Of a DNA stretch of 64,000 nucleotides, positions 27,473 to 36,283 are shown piece by piece. The notes under the pieces were generated by a model, which was not told the DNA's origin, did no database searches, and saw only the letters and a list, made by a program, of their open reading frames with translations. Source of the stretch: an uncultured Paracoccaceae bacterium (GTDB lineage: Bacteria > Pseudomonadota > Alphaproteobacteria > Rhodobacterales > Rhodobacteraceae); contig CANMKS010000001.1 of assembly GCA_947498645.1 (NCBI GenBank), forward strand, positions 1,836,032 through 1,900,031, written 5' to 3'. A program made the translations under genes and the position numbers. Each line of letters opens with the position of its first letter. Within the stretch, counting starts at the first letter, position 1.

Positions 27473-28756
27473 CTATTCCCCCGTCACCTTCGTTTCAAAC
27501 CTCAGCCCCGCCGCTGTCCGGTTGGGGAACCCGGTCCAATAGCTGTGCCCTTCGATGGGGTCGCCGTCATCGTCGACCACCCAGACGCCCTCTGTTGCGA
27601 CCGGTGTCAGGTCGAAATAGCTGGCTTTGTCCGCATCTCCTTTCAGGTGCAGGTCCAGGTAGCCGCTGACGAAATGCTGGCTGATGTTATTCATGCGCAC
27701 GTTATCCCAGACCGCGTCGGCGTAGTGGTCAAAGGGCGCATAGCCAAGCACCTCTGACACTGCGTAGCTTTCCGCGGGCGCAGGCATCGGCGCGCCGGCG
27801 TTGTGATTGGCGTTTTCGAATGTCAGCAGGTGCCGGGTGGTGTTCACCGTGCCGTCAAAGATGCCGCGGATGGCCTCGTATTGCGACACATCGTCAATGC
27901 TGCCCGCGATCAGCATGAGCGGCTTTTCGATGCCGGCCCAGCCGTCTGCGTCCCAGAACCCGGTGTTGTTGCCCCATGGGCCGAAGGCCACGAAGGCTTT
28001 GACCCGGTCATCCGCAAGCGCGCGATGGCTTTCGGTGAACATCATGTTGCGCTCCAGCAGGCCTTGCGGTGCGCCCCATTCGTAGGCGGTGCTGATCTCG
28101 GTCACGCCGGCGCCCGCGTAGATCAGCGCGCCGTAGCCGCCCATGGAGTAGCCGACGATGGCGACGTTATCATCCTGAATGATTTGGCCAAGCGCGCCCT
28201 CCAGCGCTGTGACGCTATCGATCACAAAACGCTGGTCCCATGGCCGGTTGACCAGCGTGGAGCCAAAGGCAGTCTGGTCATCATAGGTGCTGTCGGGATG
28301 ATCAATGGACGCCACGACGTAGCCTTTGGAGGCGAGGTTTTCAGCCAGCGGCGACAACAAAAAGCGGTTGCCGGGGTAGCCGTGCGAGATGATGATCAGC
28401 GGGAACGTGTCCGTTGTGTCAGGCGCGGCGTCACGGGCGGCCTGGCCTGTCAATACCGCCTCGGTCACGCCGTCCCGGATCAGCGCGGTGTAGGTGCCGC
28501 CGGGCGTGGTGTCATCACTGGCGGGATACCACAGTTCAACTGTCAGTTGGCGGTCATAGCGCGGAGGTTCGCCGGTCTGGCCAGTATTCACCACGTCGAT
28601 CTGATCGGGATTGGTGAAGGTCATCGTTGTGACCCCGATCTTGTGATCGCCAAAGGCCGCCAGTTCCGGCGCATCGGGCCGCACCGTATCAATCCGGTTT
28701 TCGGCATGGCCAGCGGTGGCGGCCATCAGGCCAAGTGCTGCTGTCATTTTGCGCAT
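27473..28756 (-). CDS. Secreted alpha/beta hydrolase (dienelactone hydrolase/PAF-acetylhydrolase-like)
   Basis: About 427 residues: signal peptide MRKMTAALGLMAATAGHA, then an alpha/beta hydrolase fold with LIIISHGYPGNRFLLSPLA (oxyanion region) and nucleophile elbow VGYSMGGYGAL; acid and histidine would lie in GSIDD and NHNAG. Ester or lipid hydrolase of unknown substrate in the periplasm. ATG at 28756 chosen by AGGAG seven bases upstream and by the signal peptide; the longer frame crosses into the divergent gene. Confidence 0.84.
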   Translation of the reverse strand: MRKMTAALGLMAATAGHAENRIDTVRPDAPELAAFGDHKIGVTTMTFTNPDQIDVVNTGQTGEPPRYDRQLTVELWYPASDDTTPGGTYTALIRDGVTEAVLTGQAARDAAPDTTDTFPLIIISHGYPGNRFLLSPLAENLASKGYVVASIDHPDSTYDDQTAFGSTLVNRPWDQRFVIDSVTALEGALGQIIQDDNVAIVGYSMGGYGALIYAGAGVTEISTAYEWGAPQGLLERNMMFTESHRALADDRVKAFVAFGPWGNNTGFWDADGWAGIEKPLMLIAGSIDDVSQYEAIRGIFDGTVNTTRHLLTFENANHNAGAPMPAPAESYAVSEVLGYAPFDHYADAVWDNVRMNNISQHFVSGYLDLHLKGDADKASYFDLTPVATEGVWVVDDDGDPIEGHSYWTGFPNRTAAGLRFETKVTGE

Positions 28757-28841
28757 GGGATGCTCCTGTCGGGTGTGAGTGTGCAGACAGCCTAGCGCCC
28801 TGCCAACCCGCGCGATAGTCTTTGCCAAAGGGAGAGCATTC

Positions 28842-29726
28842 ATGCGCATATTTTTCACAGGGGGCAGTGGCAAGGCCGGGCGCCATGCTATCACCTACTT
28901 GCAAGGCCAGGGGCATCATGTGGTGAATGCGGACAAGATCCCGTCGGGGTTGGATGTCTCCGAGTTGCTGATTGATCTGACTGATGCGGGCCAGGTCATT
29001 GGCGCGATGTCGCAATTCACGGATTTTGCAGAACTGGATGCGGGCACCGGTGTACCGCGTTACGATGCGGTTGTGCATTTCGCGGCCGTTCCCCGCGTGA
29101 TGATCGGCACGGATGGCGAATGTTTTCGCCAGAACACCCTGACCACCTACAACGTGATCGAAGCGGCGCTGAAACTGGGCATTCCCAAGGTGATCTTTGC
29201 CAGCTCCGAGACGACTTATGCCATTTGTTTTGCCGATGGTGAGGTCAAACCGGACTATGTGCCGATCGACGAAGACCACCCCACCATTCCCCATGACAGC
29301 TATGCAATGTCGAAGGTCTGTAACGAGGTGACGGCGCGGTCCTTTCAGGCCCGTTCCGGCGCAGATATCTATGGCTTGCGCATCAATAACGTGATCGAAC
29401 CGCATGAATATGCCGAGACCTTCCCGGCCTTCTTGGATGATCCTGCAACCCGGCGTCGCAACATCTTTGCCTATATCGACGCCCGTGACCTTGGGCATAT
29501 GGTGGATTGTTGTCTCAAGACAGATGGGCTGGGCTATGAGGTCTTTAATGTGTCCAATGACGATATGTCGGTGGGGATCACCAGCGATGAGGTGATCGCG
29601 CGGTTCTATCAGGGCGTGCCGGTGAAACGGCAGATGCGCCCGGACGAGACGTTCTATGCCAACGACAAGGCCAAAAGGATGGTGGGGTTTGCGCCCAAGC
29701 ATAGCTGGCGAGAGGTCCTGGGATGA
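28842..29726 (+). CDS. NAD(P)-dependent SDR / epimerase-like oxidoreductase
   Basis: 294 residues of the extended short-chain dehydrogenase type: nucleotide loop TGGSGKAG at residues 7-14, catalytic YAMSK motif (Tyr-x-x-x-Lys), ASSETTYAI with its serine and RINNVIEP substrate region. Start set by GGGAGAG before ATG 28842. First gene of an operon with a 2OG oxygenase (ATGA overlap), a DCC protein and an SDR/DUF4166 protein. Substrate probably a sugar nucleotide or small hydroxy compound; not determinable. Confidence 0.86.
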   Translation: MRIFFTGGSGKAGRHAITYLQGQGHHVVNADKIPSGLDVSELLIDLTDAGQVIGAMSQFTDFAELDAGTGVPRYDAVVHFAAVPRVMIGTDGECFRQNTLTTYNVIEAALKLGIPKVIFASSETTYAICFADGEVKPDYVPIDEDHPTIPHDSYAMSKVCNEVTARSFQARSGADIYGLRINNVIEPHEYAETFPAFLDDPATRRRNIFAYIDARDLGHMVDCCLKTDGLGYEVFNVSNDDMSVGITSDEVIARFYQGVPVKRQMRPDETFYANDKAKRMVGFAPKHSWREVLG

Positions 29727-30658
29727 GTTTTGCCTGTTTCGATCTGGCCGCGTTTGAGACCGCGCATCAAGATGCACGCCACGACGCTGCACGTGCGCTG
29801 GATGACATCTGCCGTCGCACCGGGTTTCTGGTGTTGGAGGGGCATGGGGTTGATCCATCGGTTATCGCCGCTGTCTGGGCCGCCTCGCAGGCGTTCTTTG
29901 CGCAAAGCCCGGACGCAAAACAGGCCGTTGCCCCGCCTTATCAGGGGTATCCTTACGGCTATCTTGGCCCCGATGCAGAGGCTTTGGCGCGCTCCAAAGG
30001 TGAAGATACGCCGCCTGATCTGAAAGAGAGCTTTAACGGCGGCCCATTGCATGTTCCGACAGATGCGTCGGCCGATGCGATGAGGTTTTGCTATCAGCCG
30101 ACACTGTGGCCGGATCTGCCCGGATTTCGCGCGGCGTGGGAGGCATATTACGCCGCGATGGAGGATTTGGCCGCACGGGTGATGCGGGCGTTTGCGGCCG
30201 CGCTGGGCCTGCCGGAGGATCATTTTGATCCTTTCATTGGCCATCCGATTTCGGCGCTGCGGGCATTGCATTATCCCGCGACCGTGGATGTGCCGCTGGA
30301 CAAGCAGCAAAGAGCGGGGGCGCATACCGATTATGGGTCGTTGACCATTCTGTTGCCGCAGCCGGGCAGTCAGGGATTGCAGGTTCAGATCAAAGGTGAA
30401 TGGGTTGATGTGCCCGCACCTGCGGGTGCATTTGTGATCAATATCGGTGATCTGATGGCCCGCTGGACAGCAGATCGCTGGGTCAGCACATTGCACCGTG
30501 TGGTGGCCAAACCCGGACAGCCAGCGCGCCAATCGCTGGCGTTTTTTCATCAACCGGACTGGGATGCAGAGATTGTGCCATTGGATGGTTCAGATGCCTA
30601 TCCTCCGGTGCGATCTGGCCCTTATCTGCAGGCAAAGTTTCAGGCGACCGGGGTGTGA
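29723..30658 (+). CDS. Isopenicillin N synthase-type 2OG-Fe(II) oxygenase
   Basis: 311 residues. Iron triad H201-x-D203 (AHTDYGSLTIL) and H258 (STLHRVV), with ARQSLAFF carrying the 2-oxoglutarate-binding Arg-x-Ser. N-terminal DIOX_N domain ends with GFLVLEGHGVD. Family members hydroxylate, desaturate or ring-close small metabolites. Overlaps the SDR stop by ATGA, so both are translated together and may act on one compound. Confidence 0.9.
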   Translation: MSFACFDLAAFETAHQDARHDAARALDDICRRTGFLVLEGHGVDPSVIAAVWAASQAFFAQSPDAKQAVAPPYQGYPYGYLGPDAEALARSKGEDTPPDLKESFNGGPLHVPTDASADAMRFCYQPTLWPDLPGFRAAWEAYYAAMEDLAARVMRAFAAALGLPEDHFDPFIGHPISALRALHYPATVDVPLDKQQRAGAHTDYGSLTILLPQPGSQGLQVQIKGEWVDVPAPAGAFVINIGDLMARWTADRWVSTLHRVVAKPGQPARQSLAFFHQPDWDAEIVPLDGSDAYPPVRSGPYLQAKFQATGV

Positions 30659-30718
30659 CGCTGTGGCCTCTGGTCTGTGCAGGCGGGCGTGATAACAGAA
30701 GGTGAAGAAAGAGAAACA

Positions 30719-31126
30719 ATGCCCGATCCGACCCCGCCGATTGCCGTGATGGATGCCACCTGCGCCTTGTGCAGTTGGGGCGCACGGATGATCCATCGGT
30801 TGGATCGCGCGGGCGAGATCAAGATTGCGCCAATCCAGTCGCAAACTGGGGCGCGGTTGATGCGGGACAACGGGCTTGATCCGTTGGATCCTGATACATG
30901 GCTGTTTATTGAAGATGGCACCGTCTGGCGCGATTTTGATGCGCTGATCCGGGTGGGGCAGCGGTCTGGCGGGATCGGGCGTGGCCTGATCGTGCTGAAA
31001 CTGCTGCCGCGTGCCGCCCGCGATTGGCTTTATCAACGTATCGCGCGCAATCGTTATGCGATGTTTGGACGGGGTGACATGTGCGCGCTACCTGATCCGG
31101 CGTTTCGCGCGCGGCTTTTGCCGTGA
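30719..31126 (+). CDS. DCC family thiol-disulfide oxidoreductase (DUF393)
   Basis: 135 residues. N-terminal D12-x-x-C15-x-x-C18 (DATCALC) is the DCC signature; ends with an RYAMFGRGDMCALPDP block that is normal for the family. Thioredoxin-like fold, redox role in many bacteria undefined. Start ATG 30719 after GAAGGTGAAGAAAG. Third gene of the oxidoreductase operon and overlaps the next by GTGA. Confidence 0.88.
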   Translation: MPDPTPPIAVMDATCALCSWGARMIHRLDRAGEIKIAPIQSQTGARLMRDNGLDPLDPDTWLFIEDGTVWRDFDALIRVGQRSGGIGRGLIVLKLLPRAARDWLYQRIARNRYAMFGRGDMCALPDPAFRARLLP

Positions 31127-32799
31127 GGGTCGTTGTTCTGGGCGGTTATGGTGTGTTCGGCGAACGGCTGGTCCGGTTGCTGCTGCACGACGGGCATAAG
31201 GTTGTCGTGGCTGGTCGGTCGCTCGCGCGGGCGGAAACCCTTGCGCAGGCCTTGGGTGCGGATGCTTTGGCAGTGGACCGGGCAGGTGACCTGACCCCGA
31301 TTTGGGATTTGCAACCTGACGCCGTTGTGGATGCCGCAGGCCCGTTTCATGCATATGGCGATGACCCATACCGTTTGGCGCGGGCGGCGATTGCGCAGGG
31401 GGTGCATTATCTGGATTTGTCCGATGATGCGGCGTTCTGCGCAGGTATTTCTGCGCTTGATGCAGAGGCGAAGGCGGCCGGTGTCTTGGCGCTTTCGGGG
31501 GTGTCGAGCGTGCCTGCGATATCCTCGGCTGCTGTTGCCAAACTGGCAGGCGATGCCACGCAGATCGACACCATCAGCACGGCCATTTTGCCCGGTAACC
31601 GCGCGCCGCGTGGCCGGTCAGTTATCGCCAGCATCCTGAACCAATGCGGCCTGCCGATGCAGATGCCGATGGACGGGGTGCAAGTGGCAGAGCGGAGTTG
31701 GTCACGCTCTGAGGTGTTTGATTTGGGGCAGGGGATCAGGCGCAGGGGCTGGATGATCGCAGTGCCTGATCAGCGGCTGTTCGGGTTTGTCTTTGGCGCG
31801 CGGTCAGTCTGTTTTCGTGCCGGGCTTGAACTGGGAGCGATGAACCACGCGCTTGCCGCATTTTCGTGGTTGCGCAGTTGGTGGCGGTTTGGCGTGCCAA
31901 GCTGGTTTGTGACCGCCATGCTGTGGATCGCGAAACGGCTAAAGCCGTTTGGCAGTGACAAGGGCGGCATGTCGGTTGCGGTGACTGCGCAATATGCGGA
32001 GGGCTGGCAGTGCCGCACATGGCGTTTGATAGCACAGGCGGGTGAGGGGCCGTTTATTCCGGCTGTCGCGGCGCGCGCGATCTTGCGTGATCCGCAGGTG
32101 ATTGAACCGGGCGCGCGGCCTGCGGTGGCGGTTGTTGGTCTTGACCAGATAGAGGCAGCGATGGAGGATTTGGCAGTCACGACAGAGGTGCTGCGCAAAG
32201 ACCTGCGGCCGATATTTCAGACCGTTCTGGGCGAGGGTTTCGGCAAGTTACCCGCGACCGTTCAAGATGCTCATCTGGTCTATGGCCCGCGCCGCTGGGC
32301 GGGACGGGGCAAGGTCACCCGTGGCGCATCGGTTTGGGCGCGGTTTGTGGCGGGTGTGTTTCGGTTTCCGAAAGCCTGTGACGATATCCCGATCACCGTC
32401 AGCATGACCCCGCAAAACGGCGGCGAGCTGTGGGAGCGGAGCTTTGACGGGCAATCGTTCTGGTCATTTCTGCGCCCCGAAGGCGGTAAAATGACAGAGC
32501 GGTTTGGCCCGCTGACGTTTACGCTTGGGCTACATGTTGCGGATGGGCAATTGCATTATCCGGTTGATGCCGGGCGCATGGGGCCGATCCCCTTGCCCCG
32601 GTTCCTGCTGCCGCAAAGCATTGCACATGAATACGAGGCTGACGGGCGGTTCCATTTTGACGTGGCACTGTTTGCCCCTTTCACCGGGGCCCCGATGGTG
32701 CATTATCAGGGGTGGTTGGTGCGCGAGGCGGTTGGGTCAGGCCTCGGCGATGGAGATCAGCAGTTTGTTGAGCGGCCACAGACTGCGGAAGGTGTCTAG
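31123..32799 (+). CDS. Saccharopine dehydrogenase-like NAD(P)-binding protein with DUF4166 domain
   Basis: 558 residues, GTG start overlapping the DCC stop. N-terminal Rossmann domain with GGYGVFGERLVRLLLHDGH and AAGPFHAYGDDPYRLARAAI (saccharopine dehydrogenase NADP-binding type), a hydrophobic middle (ALAAFSWLRSWWRFGVPSW) and a C-terminal DUF4166 domain (residues about 370-545, ending HYQGWLV). DUF4166 occurs mostly fused to such domains; function unknown. The last 63 bases overlap the convergent DUF2461 gene, and residues after about 540 look like read-through beyond the natural end. Confidence 0.84.
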   Translation: MRVVVLGGYGVFGERLVRLLLHDGHKVVVAGRSLARAETLAQALGADALAVDRAGDLTPIWDLQPDAVVDAAGPFHAYGDDPYRLARAAIAQGVHYLDLSDDAAFCAGISALDAEAKAAGVLALSGVSSVPAISSAAVAKLAGDATQIDTISTAILPGNRAPRGRSVIASILNQCGLPMQMPMDGVQVAERSWSRSEVFDLGQGIRRRGWMIAVPDQRLFGFVFGARSVCFRAGLELGAMNHALAAFSWLRSWWRFGVPSWFVTAMLWIAKRLKPFGSDKGGMSVAVTAQYAEGWQCRTWRLIAQAGEGPFIPAVAARAILRDPQVIEPGARPAVAVVGLDQIEAAMEDLAVTTEVLRKDLRPIFQTVLGEGFGKLPATVQDAHLVYGPRRWAGRGKVTRGASVWARFVAGVFRFPKACDDIPITVSMTPQNGGELWERSFDGQSFWSFLRPEGGKMTERFGPLTFTLGLHVADGQLHYPVDAGRMGPIPLPRFLLPQSIAHEYEADGRFHFDVALFAPFTGAPMVHYQGWLVREAVGSGLGDGDQQFVERPQTAEGV

Positions 32800-33384
32800 T
32801 ATCTGGTCCTTTAGCGGCCCTTTGCCTTTGAGTTCACGGCTTGCTGTCACCCCTTTCATCCGCAGCAGGTCACCTGCCGGGTGATCCTTGTCAAAGGGTG
32901 GTGGCACACGCTTGAGCGCGGGGTCGCGGAAGTTGAAGCCTTGGTCCTTGACCTCGCCCACAATGCCCGCGATCCGTTTGGTGTCCAGATCAACCATCTT
33001 GCGCCAGTTCATCAGCACAGGCTTGTCAAATCCCATCATGCCCGCACCGGTGGTCACGTAGTCCAGACCGACGCCAAAGAAGAACACCGGGTTTTGCGGC
33101 GCACCCGCCTCCACCTGCCACATCATATGCAGATGCGTGTTGTAGGGTGTCTTGTCCTTGGAAAAGCGCACGTCGCGGTGCGGGCGGAAAAGTTTGGATG
33201 TGACGGGGCTTTCGGTCAACTTTGACAATGGCGCACACAGATCGTCGAGCAGTGCCAGTGCGGGTGCTTTCAACTGATCGTCATAGGTCGATTTATTGTC
33301 CTGCCACCAATCGCGCGTGTTGTTGGCGGCGAGCTTTGTCAGAAAGGCGCGGGCGTCTGGGATCAGTGCATCATAGGCTGTCAT
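32737..33384 (-). CDS. DUF2461 family protein
   Basis: 215 residues. Hallmarks of DUF2461 (TIGR02453): FLTKLAANNTRDWWQDNKSTYD near the N-terminus, RPHRDVRFSKDKTPYNTH in the centre and GLDYVTTGAGMMG. Function unknown. Convergent with the DUF4166 gene and overlapping its 3' end by 63 bases. ATG at 33384 chosen because the longer frame to 33534 crosses the start of the divergent MATE gene. Confidence 0.86.
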   Translation of the reverse strand: MTAYDALIPDARAFLTKLAANNTRDWWQDNKSTYDDQLKAPALALLDDLCAPLSKLTESPVTSKLFRPHRDVRFSKDKTPYNTHLHMMWQVEAGAPQNPVFFFGVGLDYVTTGAGMMGFDKPVLMNWRKMVDLDTKRIAGIVGEVKDQGFNFRDPALKRVPPPFDKDHPAGDLLRMKGVTASRELKGKGPLKDQILDTFRSLWPLNKLLISIAEA

Positions 33385-33501
33385 GGCATGCTCCGTCGTT
33401 TGGGGCTTAGTCTGGCGGGCTGTGATCGTTCTGTCCATGGTTCTGCTGACAGATACCGACAAGGGTTTACCCCGGTCAAAGACGGGCCTAAGCCTTGTCC
33501 C

Positions 33502-34875
33502 ATGCAACCCGTCGCACACACATATCAAGAGCACAGCCGTGCCATCTGGACCCTCGGGATGCCGTTGATCCTAAGCAATCTGGCGCAATTCGCGATCCAT
33601 ATCACGGATACGGTGATGCTGGGGTGGTATGATGTGACCGCTTTGGCCGCCTCTACCATCGCAGGCACAATGTTCTTTGTGATCTTTATCGTGGGCGCCG
33701 GATTTGCCCAGGCGGTGACCCCATTGGTGGCCGCGGCGGCAGAAGAAGATAATGATGTGCAGGTACGCCGTGTGACCCGCATGGGGCTGTGGCTGTCGAT
33801 CTTCTACGGGCTGGCCGTGACGATCCCGTTCTTCTGGGCCGAAGATATCCTGATTGCCATGGGGCAGGATATCGAAGTTGCGGCAATGGCGCATATCTAT
33901 TTGCAGATCATCATCTGGCAGATGGTGCCTGCGCTGATCATCATGACATTCAAGGCGTTTCTGGCCGCGATGGAACATACGGCGATCATCCTGTGGGCCA
34001 CCATCGGGACTGCGGTGCTGAATGTTTTCGTCAATTACGCCTTGATTTTCGGCAACTGGGGTGCCCCGGAAATGGGCATCCGAGGGGCGGCGATTGCGTC
34101 CCTCGCAGTGACGGCTGTGACGGTGTTGATCCTTGTCATCTACATCATACGCAAACTGCCGCAGTTTGAGTTGTTCAAGAACTTCTGGCGCTCTGACAGT
34201 GAGATCATGAAACGGGTGTTCATGCTGGGTTGGCCCATTGGCCTGACGTCATTGGCCGAAGGCGGGTTGTTCAGTGCCTCTGCCGTGATGATGGGCTGGA
34301 TTGGTCCGATTGAACTGGCAGCCCACGGTATCGCCATTCAATTGGCCAGCCTCACCTTTATGGTTCATATCGGCTTTTCTCAGGCCGCGACCGTCCGTGC
34401 GGGCCGGGCAGTGGGCCGCAGGGACGAGCCATCACTGCGCCGGGGTGGGATCACGGCGATCGGCATGTCGGCGGTTTTTGCGATTGTGACCTCGGCGATC
34501 TTTTTGGCGATGCCGGAAACGCTGGTGTCGTTGTTCATTGACCCCGATGAGCCGGAGCGGGCGAACCTTTTGCGCATCGGCGCAAGTCTGATCATGGTCG
34601 CGGCGCTGTTCCAACTGGTGGATGGATTGCAGGTGTTGGCGCTGGGCCTGCTGCGCGGCGTGCAGGACACCACCGTGCCTATGGTGATGGCCACGATCAG
34701 CTATTGGATCATTGGCCTGCCAATCAGTTATGCGCTGGCCTTCCCGCTGGGGATGGGAGCGATTGGCCTTTGGCTGGGGCTGGTCATCGGCCTTGCTGTT
34801 GCGGCTGTTTTGTTGCTGTGGCGGTTCTGGGGGCGGTCCGTGCGGATCGCGCCCCTGGTTGCGGCAGACGGCTGA
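33502..34875 (+). CDS. MATE family efflux transporter
   Basis: 457 residues and twelve hydrophobic helices. Typical MATE N-terminus IWTLGMPLILSNLAQFAIHITDTVMLG and the second-half repeat VFMLGWPIGLTSLAEGGLFSAS. These carriers expel drugs or metabolites in exchange for Na+ or H+. ATG at 33502; the upstream frame continuing to 33388 is antisense to the DUF2461 gene start and is rejected. Ends 2 bases from the convergent Hint gene. Confidence 0.9.
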   Translation: MQPVAHTYQEHSRAIWTLGMPLILSNLAQFAIHITDTVMLGWYDVTALAASTIAGTMFFVIFIVGAGFAQAVTPLVAAAAEEDNDVQVRRVTRMGLWLSIFYGLAVTIPFFWAEDILIAMGQDIEVAAMAHIYLQIIIWQMVPALIIMTFKAFLAAMEHTAIILWATIGTAVLNVFVNYALIFGNWGAPEMGIRGAAIASLAVTAVTVLILVIYIIRKLPQFELFKNFWRSDSEIMKRVFMLGWPIGLTSLAEGGLFSASAVMMGWIGPIELAAHGIAIQLASLTFMVHIGFSQAATVRAGRAVGRRDEPSLRRGGITAIGMSAVFAIVTSAIFLAMPETLVSLFIDPDEPERANLLRIGASLIMVAALFQLVDGLQVLALGLLRGVQDTTVPMVMATISYWIIGLPISYALAFPLGMGAIGLWLGLVIGLAVAAVLLLWRFWGRSVRIAPLVAADG

Positions 34876-34877
34876 CC

Positions 34878-35672
34878 CTAACTCAGAAGATCCAGATCTT
34901 GCAGCCGCAGACGCGGATGCGCAAGTAGGCCGAAGTCTTCGAAAGACGTCTTATGCGGGAAGAGCGACAGGAAGGCCGTCAGGCCAGCACCACGCAAACC
35001 CAGCTCAAACGCTGTGCCGGGGTGGAGCGATTCCACATCCAGACCGTTCACGCTCATGCAGCAATGGGTGGCAAAGCCGAACTGATAGACTGGTGTTGGA
35101 TGCGTTGGCGCAATTTGCAGGATCGTGTTCCCATCCACAAACTCGGCCGCTGGAATAAAGGCCCGGTCACATCCTTTGAGCCGTTTGATACCGGGCGCGC
35201 GGTGCAACAGGCGCGCGGATGGGCCAAGGACAAGATCGCCCTCAGGGCGGTTCAACCCGTAAGTGTCTGAGGTTATACGCGTTAGCTTTGACATTTTGGG
35301 GGCGGTTTCATCCGCTTCATTCAAAGGTGAGAGCGTGATCTTGCCGCGCCAGAGCAGTCGTTCGTAACTGCCGTCGCTGAGCTTGATATCCTCACCCGGC
35401 CAAACATCCTCGACAGCGAAATGGCCGCGCCGGGTTTGCACGATGGCGTTTGGGCCAAGTGCGGCGAAGGCGCTTTCGACGGAAGGCAATGCACGGGCTT
35501 GAACGGAGAACTCGCGTTCTTCCGCTTGCGGGGTGAGGTAGCTTACTTCGTATTTGCGCACTGGGGTCGAACTGGTGACGGGGCGGGCTTGCGGCATTTG
35601 CCGCCGGCGCGCAGTTGACTGGCTAAAGATGTCTGCTGATCTTGCGACAGCAGCGGTCATTGAATGGTCCAT
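34878..35672 (-). CDS. Hint-domain protein without the N-terminal cysteine motif
   Basis: 264 residues. A Hint (intein/hedgehog) domain covers about residues 75-215: IVQTRRGHFAVEDVWPGEDIKL matches the second half of block A and LVLGPSARLLHRAPGI the LTxxH region. The usual C-F-x-x-GT nucleophile start is absent; residues LGPNA stand there instead, so cleavage chemistry is doubtful. Such stand-alone Hint_2 proteins are frequent in roseobacters. Function unknown. Confidence 0.75.
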   Translation of the reverse strand: MDHSMTAAVARSADIFSQSTARRRQMPQARPVTSSTPVRKYEVSYLTPQAEEREFSVQARALPSVESAFAALGPNAIVQTRRGHFAVEDVWPGEDIKLSDGSYERLLWRGKITLSPLNEADETAPKMSKLTRITSDTYGLNRPEGDLVLGPSARLLHRAPGIKRLKGCDRAFIPAAEFVDGNTILQIAPTHPTPVYQFGFATHCCMSVNGLDVESLHPGTAFELGLRGAGLTAFLSLFPHKTSFEDFGLLAHPRLRLQDLDLLS

Positions 35673-35846
35673 GCGAAGGCCTATCAGGTTTCACATTATC
35701 CGTTTCGCCCCACCCGGCTATTTCGGAAAAACTGTGATTGTTACGCTTGATCGCTCGGGGTGCGACCGATGTGTTGGCGAGGTCTCCGACGAACAACCCA
35801 GAAACACAGGTTGGTTCTTGATATGTCGGAGCGTCGACCGTTGGGG

Positions 35847-35871
35847 CTTTCAGGTCAAAGAAACCTGAAAG
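35847..35871. terminator. Hairpin downstream of a 53-residue ORF
   Basis: Perfect nine-pair stem CTTTCAGGT / ACCTGAAAG with a seven-base loop, 15 bases beyond the stop of the minus-strand small gene at 35887. No clear run of T on either strand, so it may be a processing or stability hairpin rather than a full intrinsic terminator. Confidence 0.4.
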
Positions 35872-35886
35872 AAAAGGTACGGATAC

Positions 35887-36048
35887 TTATGCGCGGCGCG
35901 CCGAGACCAGGCGGAGCTTTTGCCCGCTTTCAGCCTTTTGCTTGCGGCGTGCAATCATCTCGTTGCGCATCTGACCGCGTGCCCATGGCATGGGTGTGTC
36001 ATAGGCTGCAACGGCTGCTTCAAGGGATTTTTGCCAGCGGCTTTTCAT
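35887..36048 (-). CDS. Small conserved basic protein, 53 residues
   Basis: Reads MKSRWQKSLEAAVAAYDTPM then PWARGQMRNEMIARRKQK and ends with LVSARRA. Very basic, helical, no membrane segment or signal peptide. AGAGGT lies seven bases before ATG 36048; the longer frame to 36111 has no ribosome site. I recall near-identical small proteins in other Rhodobacteraceae but no function. Its charge would suit nucleic acid or ribosome binding; that is inference only. Confidence 0.65.
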   Translation of the reverse strand: MKSRWQKSLEAAVAAYDTPMPWARGQMRNEMIARRKQKAESGQKLRLVSARRA

Positions 36049-36283
36049 CTTGATACCTCTTTTCTTGCTCGTCCCTATTCGGGGGCGATTAATCATATCT
36101 TCGGTGACCAAACTGGCAGCAATTTGACGGATTTCGGGTTTTGTGAGCGCCCGCCATCATATTGGGAAAAAACCCGGTAACGATTTGAAAAATATAGGAA
36201 ATGAAGTTGGTGTGTGCAGGGAGTATGAACGAATGTTTAACTAACTGGGGCGCACACGCCTTATTCTGTTGAACTTTGGGCGC

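Noticed and set aside
28689..29858. 389-codon minus-strand frame
   Set aside because: Antisense to the SDR gene and part of the oxygenase gene.
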